Assembly (NCBI RefSeq): GCF_000293865.2
Contig: NZ_ALKN02000004.1
Coordinates: 62,001 to 126,000 of the forward strand
Direction: 5' to 3'
Length of the DNA: 64,000 nucleotides
Source of the DNA: Limnohabitans sp. Rim28
GTDB taxonomy: Bacteria; Pseudomonadota; Gammaproteobacteria; Burkholderiales; Burkholderiaceae_C
The notes beneath the pieces are model-generated. The model saw only the letters and a list, made by a program, of their open reading frames with translations. It ran no database searches and had not been told where the DNA came from. Positions 1 through 9,068 of this stretch are shown here, one piece after another (position 1 is the first letter of the stretch; each line of letters begins with the position of its first letter). A program made the translations under genes and the position numbers.

Positions 1-207
1 GGTGGCCGACTCGAGCAAGACGTCATAAACGCTAAGTTCGACCTCTCGTTTGTCGATGCCCGAGCCCATGGTGGCGTTGCCCTGCGGGTCCAAGTCCACC
101 AACAAAACCCTTTGCCCCTGCTTGGCCAGGCCTGCCGCCAGGTTGACCGTGGTGGTGGTTTTGCCGACGCCGCCTTTTTGGTTGGCAATGCAGATGATTT
201 TGGCCAT
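1..207 (-). CDS. parA: ParA-type chromosome partitioning ATPase, N-terminal part only
   Basis: The reading frame starts with ATG at 207 and runs off the left edge, so only about 69 residues are present. It opens with the deviant Walker A motif [10 protein letters not shown] (residues 10-19), followed by the A' block [13 protein letters not shown], which is diagnostic of ParA/Soj ATPases. These proteins bind DNA nonspecifically and, with ParB on parS sites, segregate the chromosome origin. Four parS-like sites lie just upstream at 0.9-2.2 kb, and the neighbours lysE, rsmG and mnmG match the usual Burkholderiales arrangement. The gap to the lysE-like stop is only 15 bp, so read-through transcription is likely. 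MinD in this window is a paralogue, but it lacks the DLDPQGN block, so confusion is unlikely. Confidence 0.93.
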   Translation of the reverse strand, partial: MAKIICIANQKGGVGKTTTTVNLAAGLAKQGQRVLLVDLDPQGNATMGSGIDKREVELSVYDVLLESAT

Positions 208-222
208 GGTGAGTCGTCCAAT

Positions 223-840
223 TTATTTGGAAATGGCCAACTTGACGCCAAAACCAATGAGAAAAATACCGGCCAGCTTTTCCAGCCAACGGCCAATGCG
301 GGGATTTGCACGCATGCGTGATGCCAAATGGCGTGTCAGCAAGGTCATGCCCAAACCATACAAAAACGTCAGAAAAGCGATGGTTGCCGCCATCACGGCA
401 AAACTGATCCACCCCCGATGAACACTGGGGTCCACAAACAAAGGAAAAAACGCCATGTAAAAAACAATCGCCTTCGGGTTAAGCAAGGTGATGGCCAACG
501 CCTGCTGAAAATACTGCCGAGGGCGAATGTTCAATACCGGGGCGTCGCCCGGCTTGGCCATCAACATCACCCAACCCAGCCAAGCCAAATACAAGGCCCC
601 CACCCACTGCACGGCCACGAATGCCGCCGGGTATGTGGCCAACACCGTGGCCACACCCGCCACAGCCATCCACATCAACACCTGGTCGCCTGCAATCACA
701 CCCAATGTGGCGCCCAAACCGCCGGCCATTCCGCCCTTGCTTGTGGAGGTGATCAAGGCCAGATTACCAGGGCCAGGGATGGCCAAGAACAGGACGATGG
801 CGGCAACAAAGGCGCTGTAGTCAGAGATGCCAAAAAACAT
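223..840 (-). CDS. LysE/RhtB family amino-acid exporter
   Basis: The protein has 205 residues, the usual length for the LysE/RhtB translocators, which export amino acids or derivatives across the inner membrane. The family signature is visible near the N-terminus: a hydrophobic first helix followed by IPGPGNLALI (about residues 21-30) and a Gly-rich GATLGVIAGDQ segment. A later conserved stretch reads ALAITLLNPKAIVFY (about residues 113-127). Five to six transmembrane helices are expected. It lies between rsmG and parA, where such genes are common in Comamonadaceae. The substrate cannot be told from sequence. Confidence 0.85.
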   Translation of the reverse strand: MFFGISDYSAFVAAIVLFLAIPGPGNLALITSTSKGGMAGGLGATLGVIAGDQVLMWMAVAGVATVLATYPAAFVAVQWVGALYLAWLGWVMLMAKPGDAPVLNIRPRQYFQQALAITLLNPKAIVFYMAFFPLFVDPSVHRGWISFAVMAATIAFLTFLYGLGMTLLTRHLASRMRANPRIGRWLEKLAGIFLIGFGVKLAISK

Positions 841-915
841 GAACGGCTTTCTTTCCGGGGTTATTCTTGCGAGTGTAAGTGATGGGCCGTCCGCTGACGC
901 GGACTCTTTTCAGGG

Positions 916-931
916 TGTTTCACGTGAAACA
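916..931. promoter_or_regulatory. parS centromere site 1 (perfect)
   Basis: The sequence TGTTTCACGTGAAACA is a perfect 16 bp palindrome identical to the established ParB (Spo0J) binding consensus. It lies in the 164 bp intergenic space between rsmG and the LysE gene, next to parA. ParB loading here would nucleate the partition complex. Confidence 0.92.
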
Positions 932-1004
932 CCCGAAACCACGGCCTTAACTTGGCAGTACAAAATCCGTTTAAAACAGCCAAAAGGCTTGCGGAAACAA
1001 AGGC

Positions 1005-1652
1005 TCAAGTTGGCTCGGGGCGCATCCACACCATGCATCGCTCCACATCCAGCCCTGGCACGGTCAATGGTTCCACGTGAAACACACTCACATTGGCCGG
1101 CAAGGCGGTGATTTCGTCTTGTGGGTGCTTGCCTTTCATGGCCATCCAAACGCCACCTTCGGCCAAAGCCGAGCGCGACCAAGTCACGAAGTCGGGCAGG
1201 GATGCGAATGCGCGGGAACAAATGACCTGGTAGGGATCGGTCAAGGATTCGACCCGTGCGTGCAAGCCGCGCAAGTTGGGCAGCCTCAGGCTCACCGCCA
1301 CTTGTTGCACAAAAGCGGCTTTCTTGGCGACCGTGTCCACGCAACTCACGCTCAATTCGGGCATGCAAATGGCCAGCACCACGCCGGGCAAGCCGCCGCC
1401 CGACCCCACATCCAGCACCCTGGTCGGCTGGCCCTGGGCATGTCGAGACAATGGCGCAATGGCCGTCAGGCTGTCCAGCAAATGGTGGGTCAGCATGTCT
1501 GAAGGGTCTCGCAACGCCGTCAGGTTGTAAACCTTGTTCCATTTTTGAATGAGCGCCAAATAAGCCAGCAGCCGCTGGAACTGCTCATCCGACAAACTCA
1601 GACCAAGGGCTTTGGCGCCTGAGCGCAGGCCCTCTTCCAAATTCACGCTCAT
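1005..1652 (-). CDS. rsmG: 16S rRNA (guanine527-N7)-methyltransferase RsmG (GidB)
   Basis: RsmG methylates G527 of 16S rRNA with S-adenosylmethionine. The protein has 215 residues, the family's normal size. The N-terminal helices contain [13 protein letters not shown] (residues 34-46), typical of GidB, and the SAM-binding loop [12 protein letters not shown] spans residues 79-90. The ATG at 1652 overlaps the mnmG stop codon (ATGA), as expected for the conserved gidA-gidB pair, so the two are translationally coupled. A degenerate parS-like site (1069-1084) lies within the 3' part of the gene. Confidence 0.95.
   Translation of the reverse strand: MSVNLEEGLRSGAKALGLSLSDEQFQRLLAYLALIQKWNKVYNLTALRDPSDMLTHHLLDSLTAIAPLSRHAQGQPTRVLDVGSGGGLPGVVLAICMPELSVSCVDTVAKKAAFVQQVAVSLRLPNLRGLHARVESLTDPYQVICSRAFASLPDFVTWSRSALAEGGVWMAMKGKHPQDEITALPANVSVFHVEPLTVPGLDVERCMVWMRPEPT
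1069..1084. promoter_or_regulatory. parS-like site 2 (two mismatches), inside rsmG
   Basis: GGTTCCACGTGAAACA differs from the 16 bp parS consensus at two positions in the left arm and keeps the central CACGTG and the whole right arm. It lies in the rsmG coding region 138 bp from site 1. A weaker ParB site is plausible. Its position within a cluster of better sites is the main support. Confidence 0.55.
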
Positions 1653-3631
1653 GCCTGCACGTCCATCTCTGCCCGATCGCTGGCAGCTTGCATGAAGCCC
1701 TTGAAGCCACCCTTCTTCAGGTGAATCAACAACAGCGACACGCTGGCGGGCGTGATGCCCGAAATGCGCGAGGCTTGGCCCAGGGTTTCAGGGCGGTGCT
1801 TGGCCAACTTCTGGCGGGCCTCGATCGACAAGGCCGACACCTGCATGTAGTCCAGACTTTCGGGCAAGCGCAGGTGTTCGTAAAACGCAGCGCGCTCCAC
1901 CTCGCCTTTTTGGCGGTCGATGTAGCCCGAATACTTGGCGGCGATTTCCACCTGCTCGATCACCGACGGGCTCAAGTCGCCCAGCGTTTCACGTGAAACA
2001 TCGGCACTGGCCAAGCGCCCACCGTCTAAAGACATCAGGTCAGGATAAGAGACGTTGGGTCTTCGCAACAAGTCGAACAGGTTGTGCTCGTGCTCGATCG
2101 CCTTGCCCAACACCCGCTCAGACTCGGCTGCTGGCAGATTGCGCGGGTTCACCCAGACCGACTTGAGACGCTCTGTTTCACGTGAAACAGCATCGCGTTT
2201 GCGGCTGAAAGCATCCCAGCGGGCATCGTCGACCAGGCCCATCTGGCGCCCCACTTCGGTCAGGCGGGCGTCGGCATTGTCTTCGCGCAGCTGCAGGCGG
2301 AACTCGGCCCGGCTGGTGAACATGCGGTAAGGCTCGGTCACACCTTGCGTGACCAGGTCGTCGACCAAGACGCCCAAATAAGCTTGGTCGCGCGCAGGCA
2401 ACCAGGCGGCATCTCCCCGGCATTGCAGGGCGGCGTTGATGCCGGCAAACAAACCCTGGGCGGCTGCCTCTTCGTAGCCGGTGGTGCCATTGATTTGGCC
2501 AGCAAAGAACAAGCCGTTGATTTGGCGCGTCTCAAAGCTGTTCTTCAAAGCGCGCGGGTCAAAGTAATCGTATTCAATCGCATAACCGGGTCTGAGGATG
2601 TGGCAGTTTTCCAGGCCCTTCATCGAGCGCACCAGCTCGTACTGGATGTCAAAGGGCAAGCTGGTCGAGATGCCGTTGGGGTAAAACTCGTGGGTCGTCA
2701 AGCCTTCGGGCTCCAGGAAAATCTGGTGGCTGTCCTTGTCGGCAAAGCGGTTGATCTTGTCTTCCACGCTCGGGCAATAACGCGGGCCGACCCCCTCGAT
2801 CTTGCCGGTGAACATGGGGCTGCGGTCAAAGCCGGAGCGGATGATCTCGTGCGTGCGCTCATTGGTGTGGGTGATCCAGCACGGCACTTGCTGCGGGTGC
2901 ATGCCCGCGTTGCCCATGAAGCTGAACACCGGCACCCCGCCCTCGGGGTTCATGCCGCCGGGCACGCCATCGCCGGGTTGCTCGGTGCATTTGGAAAAAT
3001 CGATGGTGCGGCCATCCAGGCGCGGCGGTGTGCCGGTCTTCAGGCGCCCTTGCGGCAGCTTCAACTCTTTCAGGCGCGCCGACAGGCTGAGGGCTGGCGG
3101 ATCACCCGCCCTGCCCGCCGCGTAGTTTTGCAAGCCCACATGGATCTTGCCGTCGAGGAAGGTACCGGCCGTCAGCACGACGGTGCGCGAACGGAAACGC
3201 ACGCCCACTTGCGTGACCGCGCCCACCACCCGGTCACCCTCCACCATCAAATCATCGACCGCTTGCTGGAACAGCCACAAATTGGGCTGGTTCTCGAGCA
3301 TGCGGCGGATGGCGGCTTTGTACAAAATCCGGTCGGCCTGGACGCGGGTGGCGCGCACGGCCGGGCCTTTGGAGCTGTTCAGAATGCGAAACTGGATGCC
3401 GCCCTCGTCGGTGGCCAAGGCCATGGCACCGCCCAATGCGTCCACCTCTTTGACCAAATGCCCCTTGCCAATCCCACCAATGGACGGGTTGCAGCTCATC
3501 TGACCCAGCGTCTCTATGTTGTGACTGAGCAAAAGCGTTTTGCAGCCCATGCGTGCAGACGCCAGCGCGGCTTCGGTTCCGGCATGGCCGCCACCGACCA
3601 CGATCACATCGAATTCTTGAGGGTAAAGCAT
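1649..3631 (-). CDS. mnmG: tRNA uridine-5-carboxymethylaminomethyl modification enzyme MnmG (GidA)
   Basis: MnmG is the FAD- and NADH-dependent partner of MnmE in making cmnm5U34 at the wobble position of tRNAs. The ATG at 3631 gives a 660-residue protein beginning [18 protein letters not shown], with the FAD-binding GGGHAG motif at residues 13-18. Further upstream in-frame codons would add unrelated sequence. The family blocks [13 protein letters not shown] and [10 protein letters not shown] are present, and the C-terminal MnmE-interaction region contains KYSGYIDRQ. Two parS-like palindromes are embedded in frame and each encodes the pentapeptide VSRET (about residues 482-486 and 544-548). 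The stop codon overlaps the rsmG start. Confidence 0.97.
   Translation of the reverse strand: MLYPQEFDVIVVGGGHAGTEAALASARMGCKTLLLSHNIETLGQMSCNPSIGGIGKGHLVKEVDALGGAMALATDEGGIQFRILNSSKGPAVRATRVQADRILYKAAIRRMLENQPNLWLFQQAVDDLMVEGDRVVGAVTQVGVRFRSRTVVLTAGTFLDGKIHVGLQNYAAGRAGDPPALSLSARLKELKLPQGRLKTGTPPRLDGRTIDFSKCTEQPGDGVPGGMNPEGGVPVFSFMGNAGMHPQQVPCWITHTNERTHEIIRSGFDRSPMFTGKIEGVGPRYCPSVEDKINRFADKDSHQIFLEPEGLTTHEFYPNGISTSLPFDIQYELVRSMKGLENCHILRPGYAIEYDYFDPRALKNSFETRQINGLFFAGQINGTTGYEEAAAQGLFAGINAALQCRGDAAWLPARDQAYLGVLVDDLVTQGVTEPYRMFTSRAEFRLQLREDNADARLTEVGRQMGLVDDARWDAFSRKRDAVSRETERLKSVWVNPRNLPAAESERVLGKAIEHEHNLFDLLRRPNVSYPDLMSLDGGRLASADVSRETLGDLSPSVIEQVEIAAKYSGYIDRQKGEVERAAFYEHLRLPESLDYMQVSALSIEARQKLAKHRPETLGQASRISGITPASVSLLLIHLKKGGFKGFMQAASDRAEMDVQA
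1985..2000. promoter_or_regulatory. parS site 3 (one mismatch), inside mnmG
   Basis: CGTTTCACGTGAAACA matches parS at 15 of 16 positions and lies within mnmG, where it is read as the codons for Val-Ser-Arg-Glu-Thr. Confidence 0.82.
2174..2189. promoter_or_regulatory. parS site 4 (perfect), inside mnmG
   Basis: TGTTTCACGTGAAACA is a perfect parS palindrome in the mnmG coding sequence, again translated as VSRET. With sites 1-3 it forms a cluster spanning about 1.3 kb. Confidence 0.9.
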
Positions 3632-3956
3632 GAACGTCTGCCCTTTGAGGGCCCAAAATGGGCGCCGCCTGCGCCACGGAGTCGACCTGCCGCTGAGTCG
3701 ACTGAAGCTGCTTATTTTACAGGCAGGGTGTTTTCGGTGAAGCGCTTGAACACAGACCCAAAGAAACGCCTCGAAAGCCATCGCTCTTGCTGCGCCGCAC
3801 GCATGAAATTTGAGGCTGTCGAGCCCCTATGAAACCCACGATTGTCCGCAGCCTCAAAGATGTTTTCTGCTAATCTGTGGTGGATCCAATCCGCTGTTTT
3901 TCACCCACCACCGGGCTGTTTGCCCGCATCTCTGATTGTTTTTATAAGGAAAATTC
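3632..3956. other. Divergent intergenic region between mnmG and the Bug-type gene
   Basis: This 325 bp stretch must hold the promoters of mnmG (minus) and the TTT/Bug gene (plus). I see no gene in it. On the minus strand a possible -10 TAAAAT lies near 3720, with only a weak -35 partner. An 8 bp direct repeat, GAGTCGAC, occurs at 3679-3686 and 3695-3702 with a 16 bp period, possibly a regulator site. On the plus strand AAGGAAA just before 3957 is a good ribosome binding site. Confidence 0.45.
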
Positions 3957-4928
3957 ATGTTCCTGCAACGCAGAACCCTTTTGGCCCTGAGCCTGTGCAT
4001 GGCCGTTGGCGCCCCCGCGCTGGCGCAAGACAAATTCCCCGCCAAGCCGGTCACCATCATCGTGCCCCAGGCGGCCGGTGGTGCCAACGACACGATCGCC
4101 CGGGTGATTGCACAAAGGCTCTCCGAGCAGACGGGCCAGTCCTTTGTGGTGGAAAACCGCACCGGCGCCGGGGGCAACGTGGGCACATCCGCAGCCGCCA
4201 AGACACGGCCGGATGGCTATACCCTGCTGTTGACCGCCGACAGCGCCATGGTCATCAATCCGGCGCTCTACAAGAGCACCGGCTTCGATCCGATCAAGGA
4301 CTTCGAGCCCGTGGGCAGCGTCGCTACCGCAGGCTATGTGTTGGTGGCCCACCCGAGCTTTCCCGCAAAGAACACCGCCGAACTGGTTGCACTGGCCAAG
4401 CAGCAACCCGGCAAGATCAACATTGGATCGGCTGGCAACGGCACCCTCAACCACCTGATCGGCGAGATGCTGGGCAAAGCCACCGGCATTGACTTGACCC
4501 ACGTGCCCTACAAGGGGGCCGCCGCCGCGGCCACCGACCTGGTGGCCGGGCAGGTACAGGTTTCGGTGCAGAGCCTGCCCTCTTCCATCGCATTCATCCG
4601 CTCCGGCAGAATGAAGGTGCTCGGGGTGGTCAATCCCAAGCGCCTGCCCGTGCTGCCAGAGGCCCCCACCATTGGCGAGACCCTCAAGGACTTTGGCGCC
4701 ACCCCTTGGTATGGCGTATTTGCGCCGACGGGAACGCCCCGAGCGATCGTCCAACAGCTCAACGCTGAAATCGCCAAGGCCCTCGACTCAAAAGACGTGC
4801 AGGAACGCCTGGCCGGCGTGGGATGCGAAGCCTTCAAATCCACGCCTGAGCAGTTCGCCCAGCTGGTGCGTGACGACCTGCCCCGCTGGGCCAAGATTGT
4901 CAAAGACTCCGGCGCCACCATCGACTGA
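3957..4928 (+). CDS. Bug-type (TctC) tripartite tricarboxylate transporter substrate-binding protein
   Basis: The protein has 323 residues, with a signal peptide ending about ALAQ (residue 23) and the Bug-family opening KPVTIIVPQAAGGANDTIAR. Further hallmarks are VVENRTGAGGNVGT, RPDGYTLLL and THVPYKGAAAAATDL. Such proteins are periplasmic receptors for carboxylates and similar small acids; the family is hugely expanded in Burkholderiales. No TctA/TctB membrane genes are adjacent, so it is an orphan receptor and its ligand is unknown. It is transcribed divergently from mnmG. A perfect hairpin (4933-4956) follows the stop codon. Confidence 0.93.
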   Translation: MFLQRRTLLALSLCMAVGAPALAQDKFPAKPVTIIVPQAAGGANDTIARVIAQRLSEQTGQSFVVENRTGAGGNVGTSAAAKTRPDGYTLLLTADSAMVINPALYKSTGFDPIKDFEPVGSVATAGYVLVAHPSFPAKNTAELVALAKQQPGKINIGSAGNGTLNHLIGEMLGKATGIDLTHVPYKGAAAAATDLVAGQVQVSVQSLPSSIAFIRSGRMKVLGVVNPKRLPVLPEAPTIGETLKDFGATPWYGVFAPTGTPRAIVQQLNAEIAKALDSKDVQERLAGVGCEAFKSTPEQFAQLVRDDLPRWAKIVKDSGATID

Positions 4929-4932
4929 CCGC

Positions 4933-4956
4933 TTGCCAGCAGGCTCATGCTGGCAA
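4933..4956 (+). terminator. Hairpin downstream of the Bug-type gene
   Basis: TTGCCAGCA and TGCTGGCAA form a perfect 9 bp stem with loop GGCTCA, starting 5 bp after the stop codon. No U-tract follows, so intrinsic termination is uncertain; it may act with Rho or protect the mRNA 3' end. Confidence 0.5.
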
Positions 4957-5010
4957 ACGCTTGACTTGCGGGTTTGGTCGCCCTGACCGTTGTTTGTTCC
5001 CCTTCAAAGG

Positions 5011-5029
5011 CAAGGCCCCTGAGGCCTTG
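5011..5029. repeat. Short inverted repeat upstream of the oxidoreductase gene
   Basis: CAAGGCC and GGCCTTG form a perfect 7 bp stem around CCTGA. It lies in the 225 bp gap before the oxidoreductase start and has no U-tract. A second terminator-like structure or a regulatory element are both possible. Confidence 0.3.
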
Positions 5030-5153
5030 ACCTCACCCCATGCAAAACGGGTGTGCAGGTTTTCCACATAGGGCAAATCCTGTCACACAAAGCAAGCACT
5101 TGTCGGCCAGCCCGCCCTACACTGTGTCATCCATTTCAGTCGCAGGACAGACC

Positions 5154-8100
5154 ATGAACGCCCCATTGCCCGAATCGATTCGCCAGGCTTTAGAGACCGT
5201 GACGCTGGACGACAAATACAGCCTCGATGTGGGCCGCGCATTCATGAGCGGCGTGCAGGCCCTGGTCAAACTGCCCATGCTGCAACGCCAACGCGACGCG
5301 CTGCAGGGCAAAAACACGGCGGGCTTCATCAGCGGCTACCGGGGCTCGCCCCTGGGCAGTTACGACCAATCGCTGTGGAAGGCCAAAGACCACCTCAAGG
5401 CCCAGCACATCGTGTTCCAGCCCGGCGTGAACGAAGAGTTGGCGGCCACCGCCTTGTGGGGCACGCAGCAACTGGGTTTTGCGCCCCCCGGCACCAACAA
5501 GTTCGATGGCGTGTTCGGCATCTGGTACGGCAAAGGCCCCGGGGTGGACCGTTGCTCAGACGTCTTCAAACATGCCAACATGGCCGGCACCACGCCTTGG
5601 GGCGGCGTGCTGGCCGTGGCGGGCGATGACCATGTGGCCAAAAGCTCCACCGCCGCCCACCAGAGCGACCACATCTTCAAAGCCTGCGGCCTGCCGGTTT
5701 TCTTTCCGGCCAGCGTACAAGACATCCTCGATCAAGGCCTTCACGCCATTGCGCTGAGCCGTTTTGCCGGCATCTGGTCGGGCATGAAGACGATCCAGGA
5801 AATCGTCGAGTCCAGTGCCACCGCCCACATCGACCCCGAGCGCGTGCAAATTGTCTTGCCCGAATTCGTCATGCCGCCCGGCGGCGTGCACATCCGCTGG
5901 CCCGACACCGCACTCGAACAGGAAGCCCGTTTGTTCGATTACAAGTGGTATGCGGCTTTGGCCTACATCCGCGCCAACAAGCTGAACCACAACGTCATCC
6001 AAGGGCCGAACGACCGTTTTGGCCTGATCGCCAGCGGCAAAGCCTACAACGACACGCGTCAGGCCCTGCTCGACCTGGGGCTGGACGATGCCAGCTGCCA
6101 ACGCCTGGGCATCCGTCTGCACAAGGTGGGCGTGGTCTGGCCGCTCGAAGCACAAACCACCCGCGAGTTCGCCACAGGCTTGCGCGAAATTTTGGTGGTC
6201 GAAGAAAAGCGTCAAGTCATCGAATACCAACTCAAGGAAGAGTTGTACAACTGGCGCGACAATGTGCGGCCCACCATCGTGGGCAAGTTCGACGAGGCCG
6301 AGGGCGACACCTCTGGCGGCGAATGGTCGACGACCAATCCGACCCAACGCACCTTGCTGCGTGCCAACGCCGACCTGACGCCCGCGCTGATTGCACGGGC
6401 CATTGCCAAGCGCCTGAAAAAACTCGGCCTCGATGCCGACACCACCGCCCGCATCGACGCGCACCTCGCATTGTTGGACGCCAAAGAAACCTCTCTGCAA
6501 ACGCTGAGCTTGGGTACCGCTGCTGAACGCACGCCCTGGTTCTGCTCGGGCTGCCCGCACAACACCTCCACCAAAGTGCCCGAAGGCTCGCGCGCCATGG
6601 CGGGCATTGGTTGCCATTTCATGAGCCTCTGGATGGACCGCAGCACCACGGGCTTCACCCAAATGGGCGGCGAGGGCGTGCCGTGGAGTGGCCAGCAGCC
6701 GTTCTGTACCGACCCCCACATCTTTGCCAACATCGGCGACGGCACGTATTTTCACAGCGGCATTCTGGCCGTGCGCCAAAGCGTGGCCTCAGGCGTGAAC
6801 ATCACTTACAAGATTTTGTACAACGATGCCGTGGCCATGACTGGCGGGCAGCCGGTGGGCGAGCGGTCTGAAGGCCACAGCGTGGTGCAAATCGCCATGA
6901 GCATGAAAGCCGAGGGCGCACAGCGCATCGTCGTGGTCACCGACGAACCCGAAAAATACGAAGGCGTGGCTTTGGCCGAAGGCGTGCGTGTGTTCCACCG
7001 CGACGAGCTCGACCGCATTCAGCGCGAGATGCGAGAGATCCAAGGCACCACCGTCATCATTTACGACCAGACGTGTGCCACCGAAAAACGCCGCCGCCGC
7101 AAGCGCGGCACCATGGTCGACCCGGCCGTGCGCGTGATGATCAACGAAGAAGTGTGTGAAGGTTGCGGCGACTGCGGCGTGCAATCCAATTGCTTGTCAG
7201 TAGAGCCTTTGGAGACCGAACTCGGCCGCAAGCGCACCATCAACCAAAGTACGTGCAACAAGGACACCAGTTGCCTCAAAGGCTTTTGCCCCAGCTTTGT
7301 CACGGTGGAGGGCGGCAACTTCAAAAAGAAATCGTCATCCGCCAGCACCACCGTCAACCCCGCCAGCTTAGGCCCTTTGCCAGAGCCCGTTTTGCCCACC
7401 ATTACCGAGCCTTGGGGCACCGTGGTCGCGGGCGTTGGCGGCACCGGCGTGATCACCATCGGCCAGCTGCTGGGCATGGCCGCGCACATGGAAGGCAAAG
7501 GCATCGTCACGCAAGACTCGGCGGGTTTGGCCCAAAAAGGGGGGGCAACCTGGAGCCACATCCTGATCGCCAACACGCAAAACGATATCCGCACCACCCG
7601 CGTGAGCATGGCAGCGGCCGACCTCATCATCGGGTGTGACCCCATCGTCAGCGCTTCCAAGGAAACCACCTTGCGCATGCGCGCAGGCCGCACCCATGTG
7701 GCCATGAACAGCAGCGGCACGCCCACTGCCGCCTTTGTGAAAAACGGCAACTGGCAAAACCCAGCTGAGCAGTGTGTGGCCGAAATCACGGCACACGTGG
7801 GTGTGGAGGGCATTGGCGCTTTTGACGCCGATACACTGGCCAAGCAACTCATGGGTGACACGATTTACGTCAACCCCATGATCTTGGGTTACGCCTGGCA
7901 AAAAGGCTGGGTGCCTTTGCACCACGAATCGCTGGTGCGCGCCATCGAACTCAACGACGTGCAGGTCAAGAACAATCTGACCGCCTTCGAGTGGGGGCGG
8001 CATGCTGCGCAGCACCTGGGTGCACTCATGCAAGAAATCCGCCCGGCGCAAGTCATCACGTTCAAAAAGCATGACAGCCTGGAAGACATCGTGGCCAACC

Positions 8101-8690
8101 GCATGGCCCGTTTGACGGACTATCAAAATGCCACTTACGCCCAGCTCTACCAAAGCATCGTCGAGCGTGTGCGTGCCACGGAGGCCCTTTTGGGCAAAAC
8201 CATCCTGGCCGAAACCGTGGCCCGCCATTTGTACAAGCTCATGGCCTACAAAGACGAGTACGAGGTTGCACGGCTGCACACCCAAACGGGTTTTCTGGAA
8301 CGCATCAACGACAGCTTTGAAGGTGATTACAAAGTGAACTACCACTTGGCCCCACCCCTGTGGTCCAAACGCAATGCCAAAGGTGAATTGGTCAAACGCA
8401 AGTTTGGCCCTGCCATGCTCACCGGCTTCAAATTGCTGTCCAAACTCAAAGGCCTGCGTGGCACGGCACTGGATGTGTTTGGCAAAACCGAAGAGCGCGT
8501 GACCGAACGTGCCTTGATCCGCGAATACATGCAGCACATCGATCAGGTGCTGGAAAACCTCTCTGACAGCACACACGCTCATGCAGTGGACGTGGCCCGT
8601 GTCCCTGAAACCATCAAAGGTTTTGGCCATGTCAAAGAGCGCAACATCCGTGCTGCGCGGTCGATGTGGGACTCATTGAAAACACGGTGA
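5154..8690 (+). CDS. Indolepyruvate ferredoxin oxidoreductase family protein (fused IorA-IorB type)
   Basis: The protein has 1178 residues from the ATG at 5154, the normal length of the single-chain proteobacterial enzymes. These decarboxylate aryl or branched 2-oxoacids to acyl-CoA with thiamine pyrophosphate and iron-sulfur clusters. The N-terminal part has the pyruvate-oxidoreductase block GFISGYRGSPLGSYDQ. The TPP-binding half contains CSGCPHN and MGGEGVPWSGQQPF. A ferredoxin-like segment CEGCGDCGVQSNC plus CNKDTSCLKGFCPSF gives the iron-sulfur ligands. The gamma-like domain contains VAGVGGTGVITIGQ, and a DUF6537-like region ends the chain. The upstream in-frame extension from 5040 lacks family similarity, so 5154 is preferred. 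It is a single-gene unit probably used in aromatic or branched amino-acid breakdown. Confidence 0.93.
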   Translation: MNAPLPESIRQALETVTLDDKYSLDVGRAFMSGVQALVKLPMLQRQRDALQGKNTAGFISGYRGSPLGSYDQSLWKAKDHLKAQHIVFQPGVNEELAATALWGTQQLGFAPPGTNKFDGVFGIWYGKGPGVDRCSDVFKHANMAGTTPWGGVLAVAGDDHVAKSSTAAHQSDHIFKACGLPVFFPASVQDILDQGLHAIALSRFAGIWSGMKTIQEIVESSATAHIDPERVQIVLPEFVMPPGGVHIRWPDTALEQEARLFDYKWYAALAYIRANKLNHNVIQGPNDRFGLIASGKAYNDTRQALLDLGLDDASCQRLGIRLHKVGVVWPLEAQTTREFATGLREILVVEEKRQVIEYQLKEELYNWRDNVRPTIVGKFDEAEGDTSGGEWSTTNPTQRTLLRANADLTPALIARAIAKRLKKLGLDADTTARIDAHLALLDAKETSLQTLSLGTAAERTPWFCSGCPHNTSTKVPEGSRAMAGIGCHFMSLWMDRSTTGFTQMGGEGVPWSGQQPFCTDPHIFANIGDGTYFHSGILAVRQSVASGVNITYKILYNDAVAMTGGQPVGERSEGHSVVQIAMSMKAEGAQRIVVVTDEPEKYEGVALAEGVRVFHRDELDRIQREMREIQGTTVIIYDQTCATEKRRRRKRGTMVDPAVRVMINEEVCEGCGDCGVQSNCLSVEPLETELGRKRTINQSTCNKDTSCLKGFCPSFVTVEGGNFKKKSSSASTTVNPASLGPLPEPVLPTITEPWGTVVAGVGGTGVITIGQLLGMAAHMEGKGIVTQDSAGLAQKGGATWSHILIANTQNDIRTTRVSMAAADLIIGCDPIVSASKETTLRMRAGRTHVAMNSSGTPTAAFVKNGNWQNPAEQCVAEITAHVGVEGIGAFDADTLAKQLMGDTIYVNPMILGYAWQKGWVPLHHESLVRAIELNDVQVKNNLTAFEWGRHAAQHLGALMQEIRPAQVITFKKHDSLEDIVANRMARLTDYQNATYAQLYQSIVERVRATEALLGKTILAETVARHLYKLMAYKDEYEVARLHTQTGFLERINDSFEGDYKVNYHLAPPLWSKRNAKGELVKRKFGPAMLTGFKLLSKLKGLRGTALDVFGKTEERVTERALIREYMQHIDQVLENLSDSTHAHAVDVARVPETIKGFGHVKERNIRAARSMWDSLKTR

Positions 8691-8696
8691 TAAAAA

Positions 8697-8722
8697 GAAA
8701 GCCACCTTTTCAGGTGGCTTTC
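8697..8722 (-). terminator. Intrinsic terminator of minCDE, possibly bidirectional
   Basis: GAAAGCCACC and GGTGGCTTTC form a perfect 10 bp stem with a 6-base loop. On the minus strand it is followed at once by TTTTTA, a proper intrinsic terminator for the min operon. On the plus strand it starts 7 bases after the oxidoreductase stop, but the T-run is short, so action in that direction would be weaker. Confidence 0.85.
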
Positions 8723-8804
8723 TGGCTGCGCACACGAACCACGGTGCAAGTTGGGTCGGTGATCAGGTCATGGAAATTGTTCACCTTTGAACGGGTGTCC
8801 ATTT

Positions 8805-9065
8805 TCAACGCGCATCAGGCAATTCAATTTTGACTTCGAGCACTTCCAGATTGTCCTGACGCTCTAGATTGACTTTGATGTCTTCGGGATTGATCTTGAT
8901 GTACTTGCTGATCACCGCCACCAACTCGCGTTGCAAGTCAGGCAGGTAATCGGGCTCGGCCACATTGCGTCCGCTGCGTTCATGGGCCAAGATGATCTGC
9001 AAACGCTCTTTGGCCACACTGGCGGTTTTCTTCTTTTCGCCCAACAGGAAGGAAAGAAACGACAT
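8805..9065 (-). CDS. minE: Cell division topological specificity factor MinE
   Basis: MinE stimulates the MinD ATPase and drives pole-to-pole Min oscillation, confining MinCD inhibition to the poles. The 86-residue protein begins with an amphipathic membrane-targeting helix (MSFLSFLLG), followed by the MinD-contact strand [12 protein letters not shown] (about residues 20-31) and the dimerisation domain with [16 protein letters not shown]. Length and motifs are standard. It lies 3 bp downstream of minD, as the last gene of the operon. Confidence 0.97.
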   Translation of the reverse strand: MSFLSFLLGEKKKTASVAKERLQIILAHERSGRNVAEPDYLPDLQRELVAVISKYIKINPEDIKVNLERQDNLEVLEVKIELPDAR

Positions 9066-9068
9066 GGT

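Noticed and set aside
3632-3781. N-terminal extension of MnmG from an upstream in-frame start
   Set aside because: The extra 50 residues have no family match and cross the likely promoter; ATG at 3631 gives the canonical N-terminus.
2345-3832. Long open frame on the plus strand opposite mnmG
   Set aside because: It is antisense to a clearly conserved gene, has low-complexity composition and no family features; a codon-bias shadow.
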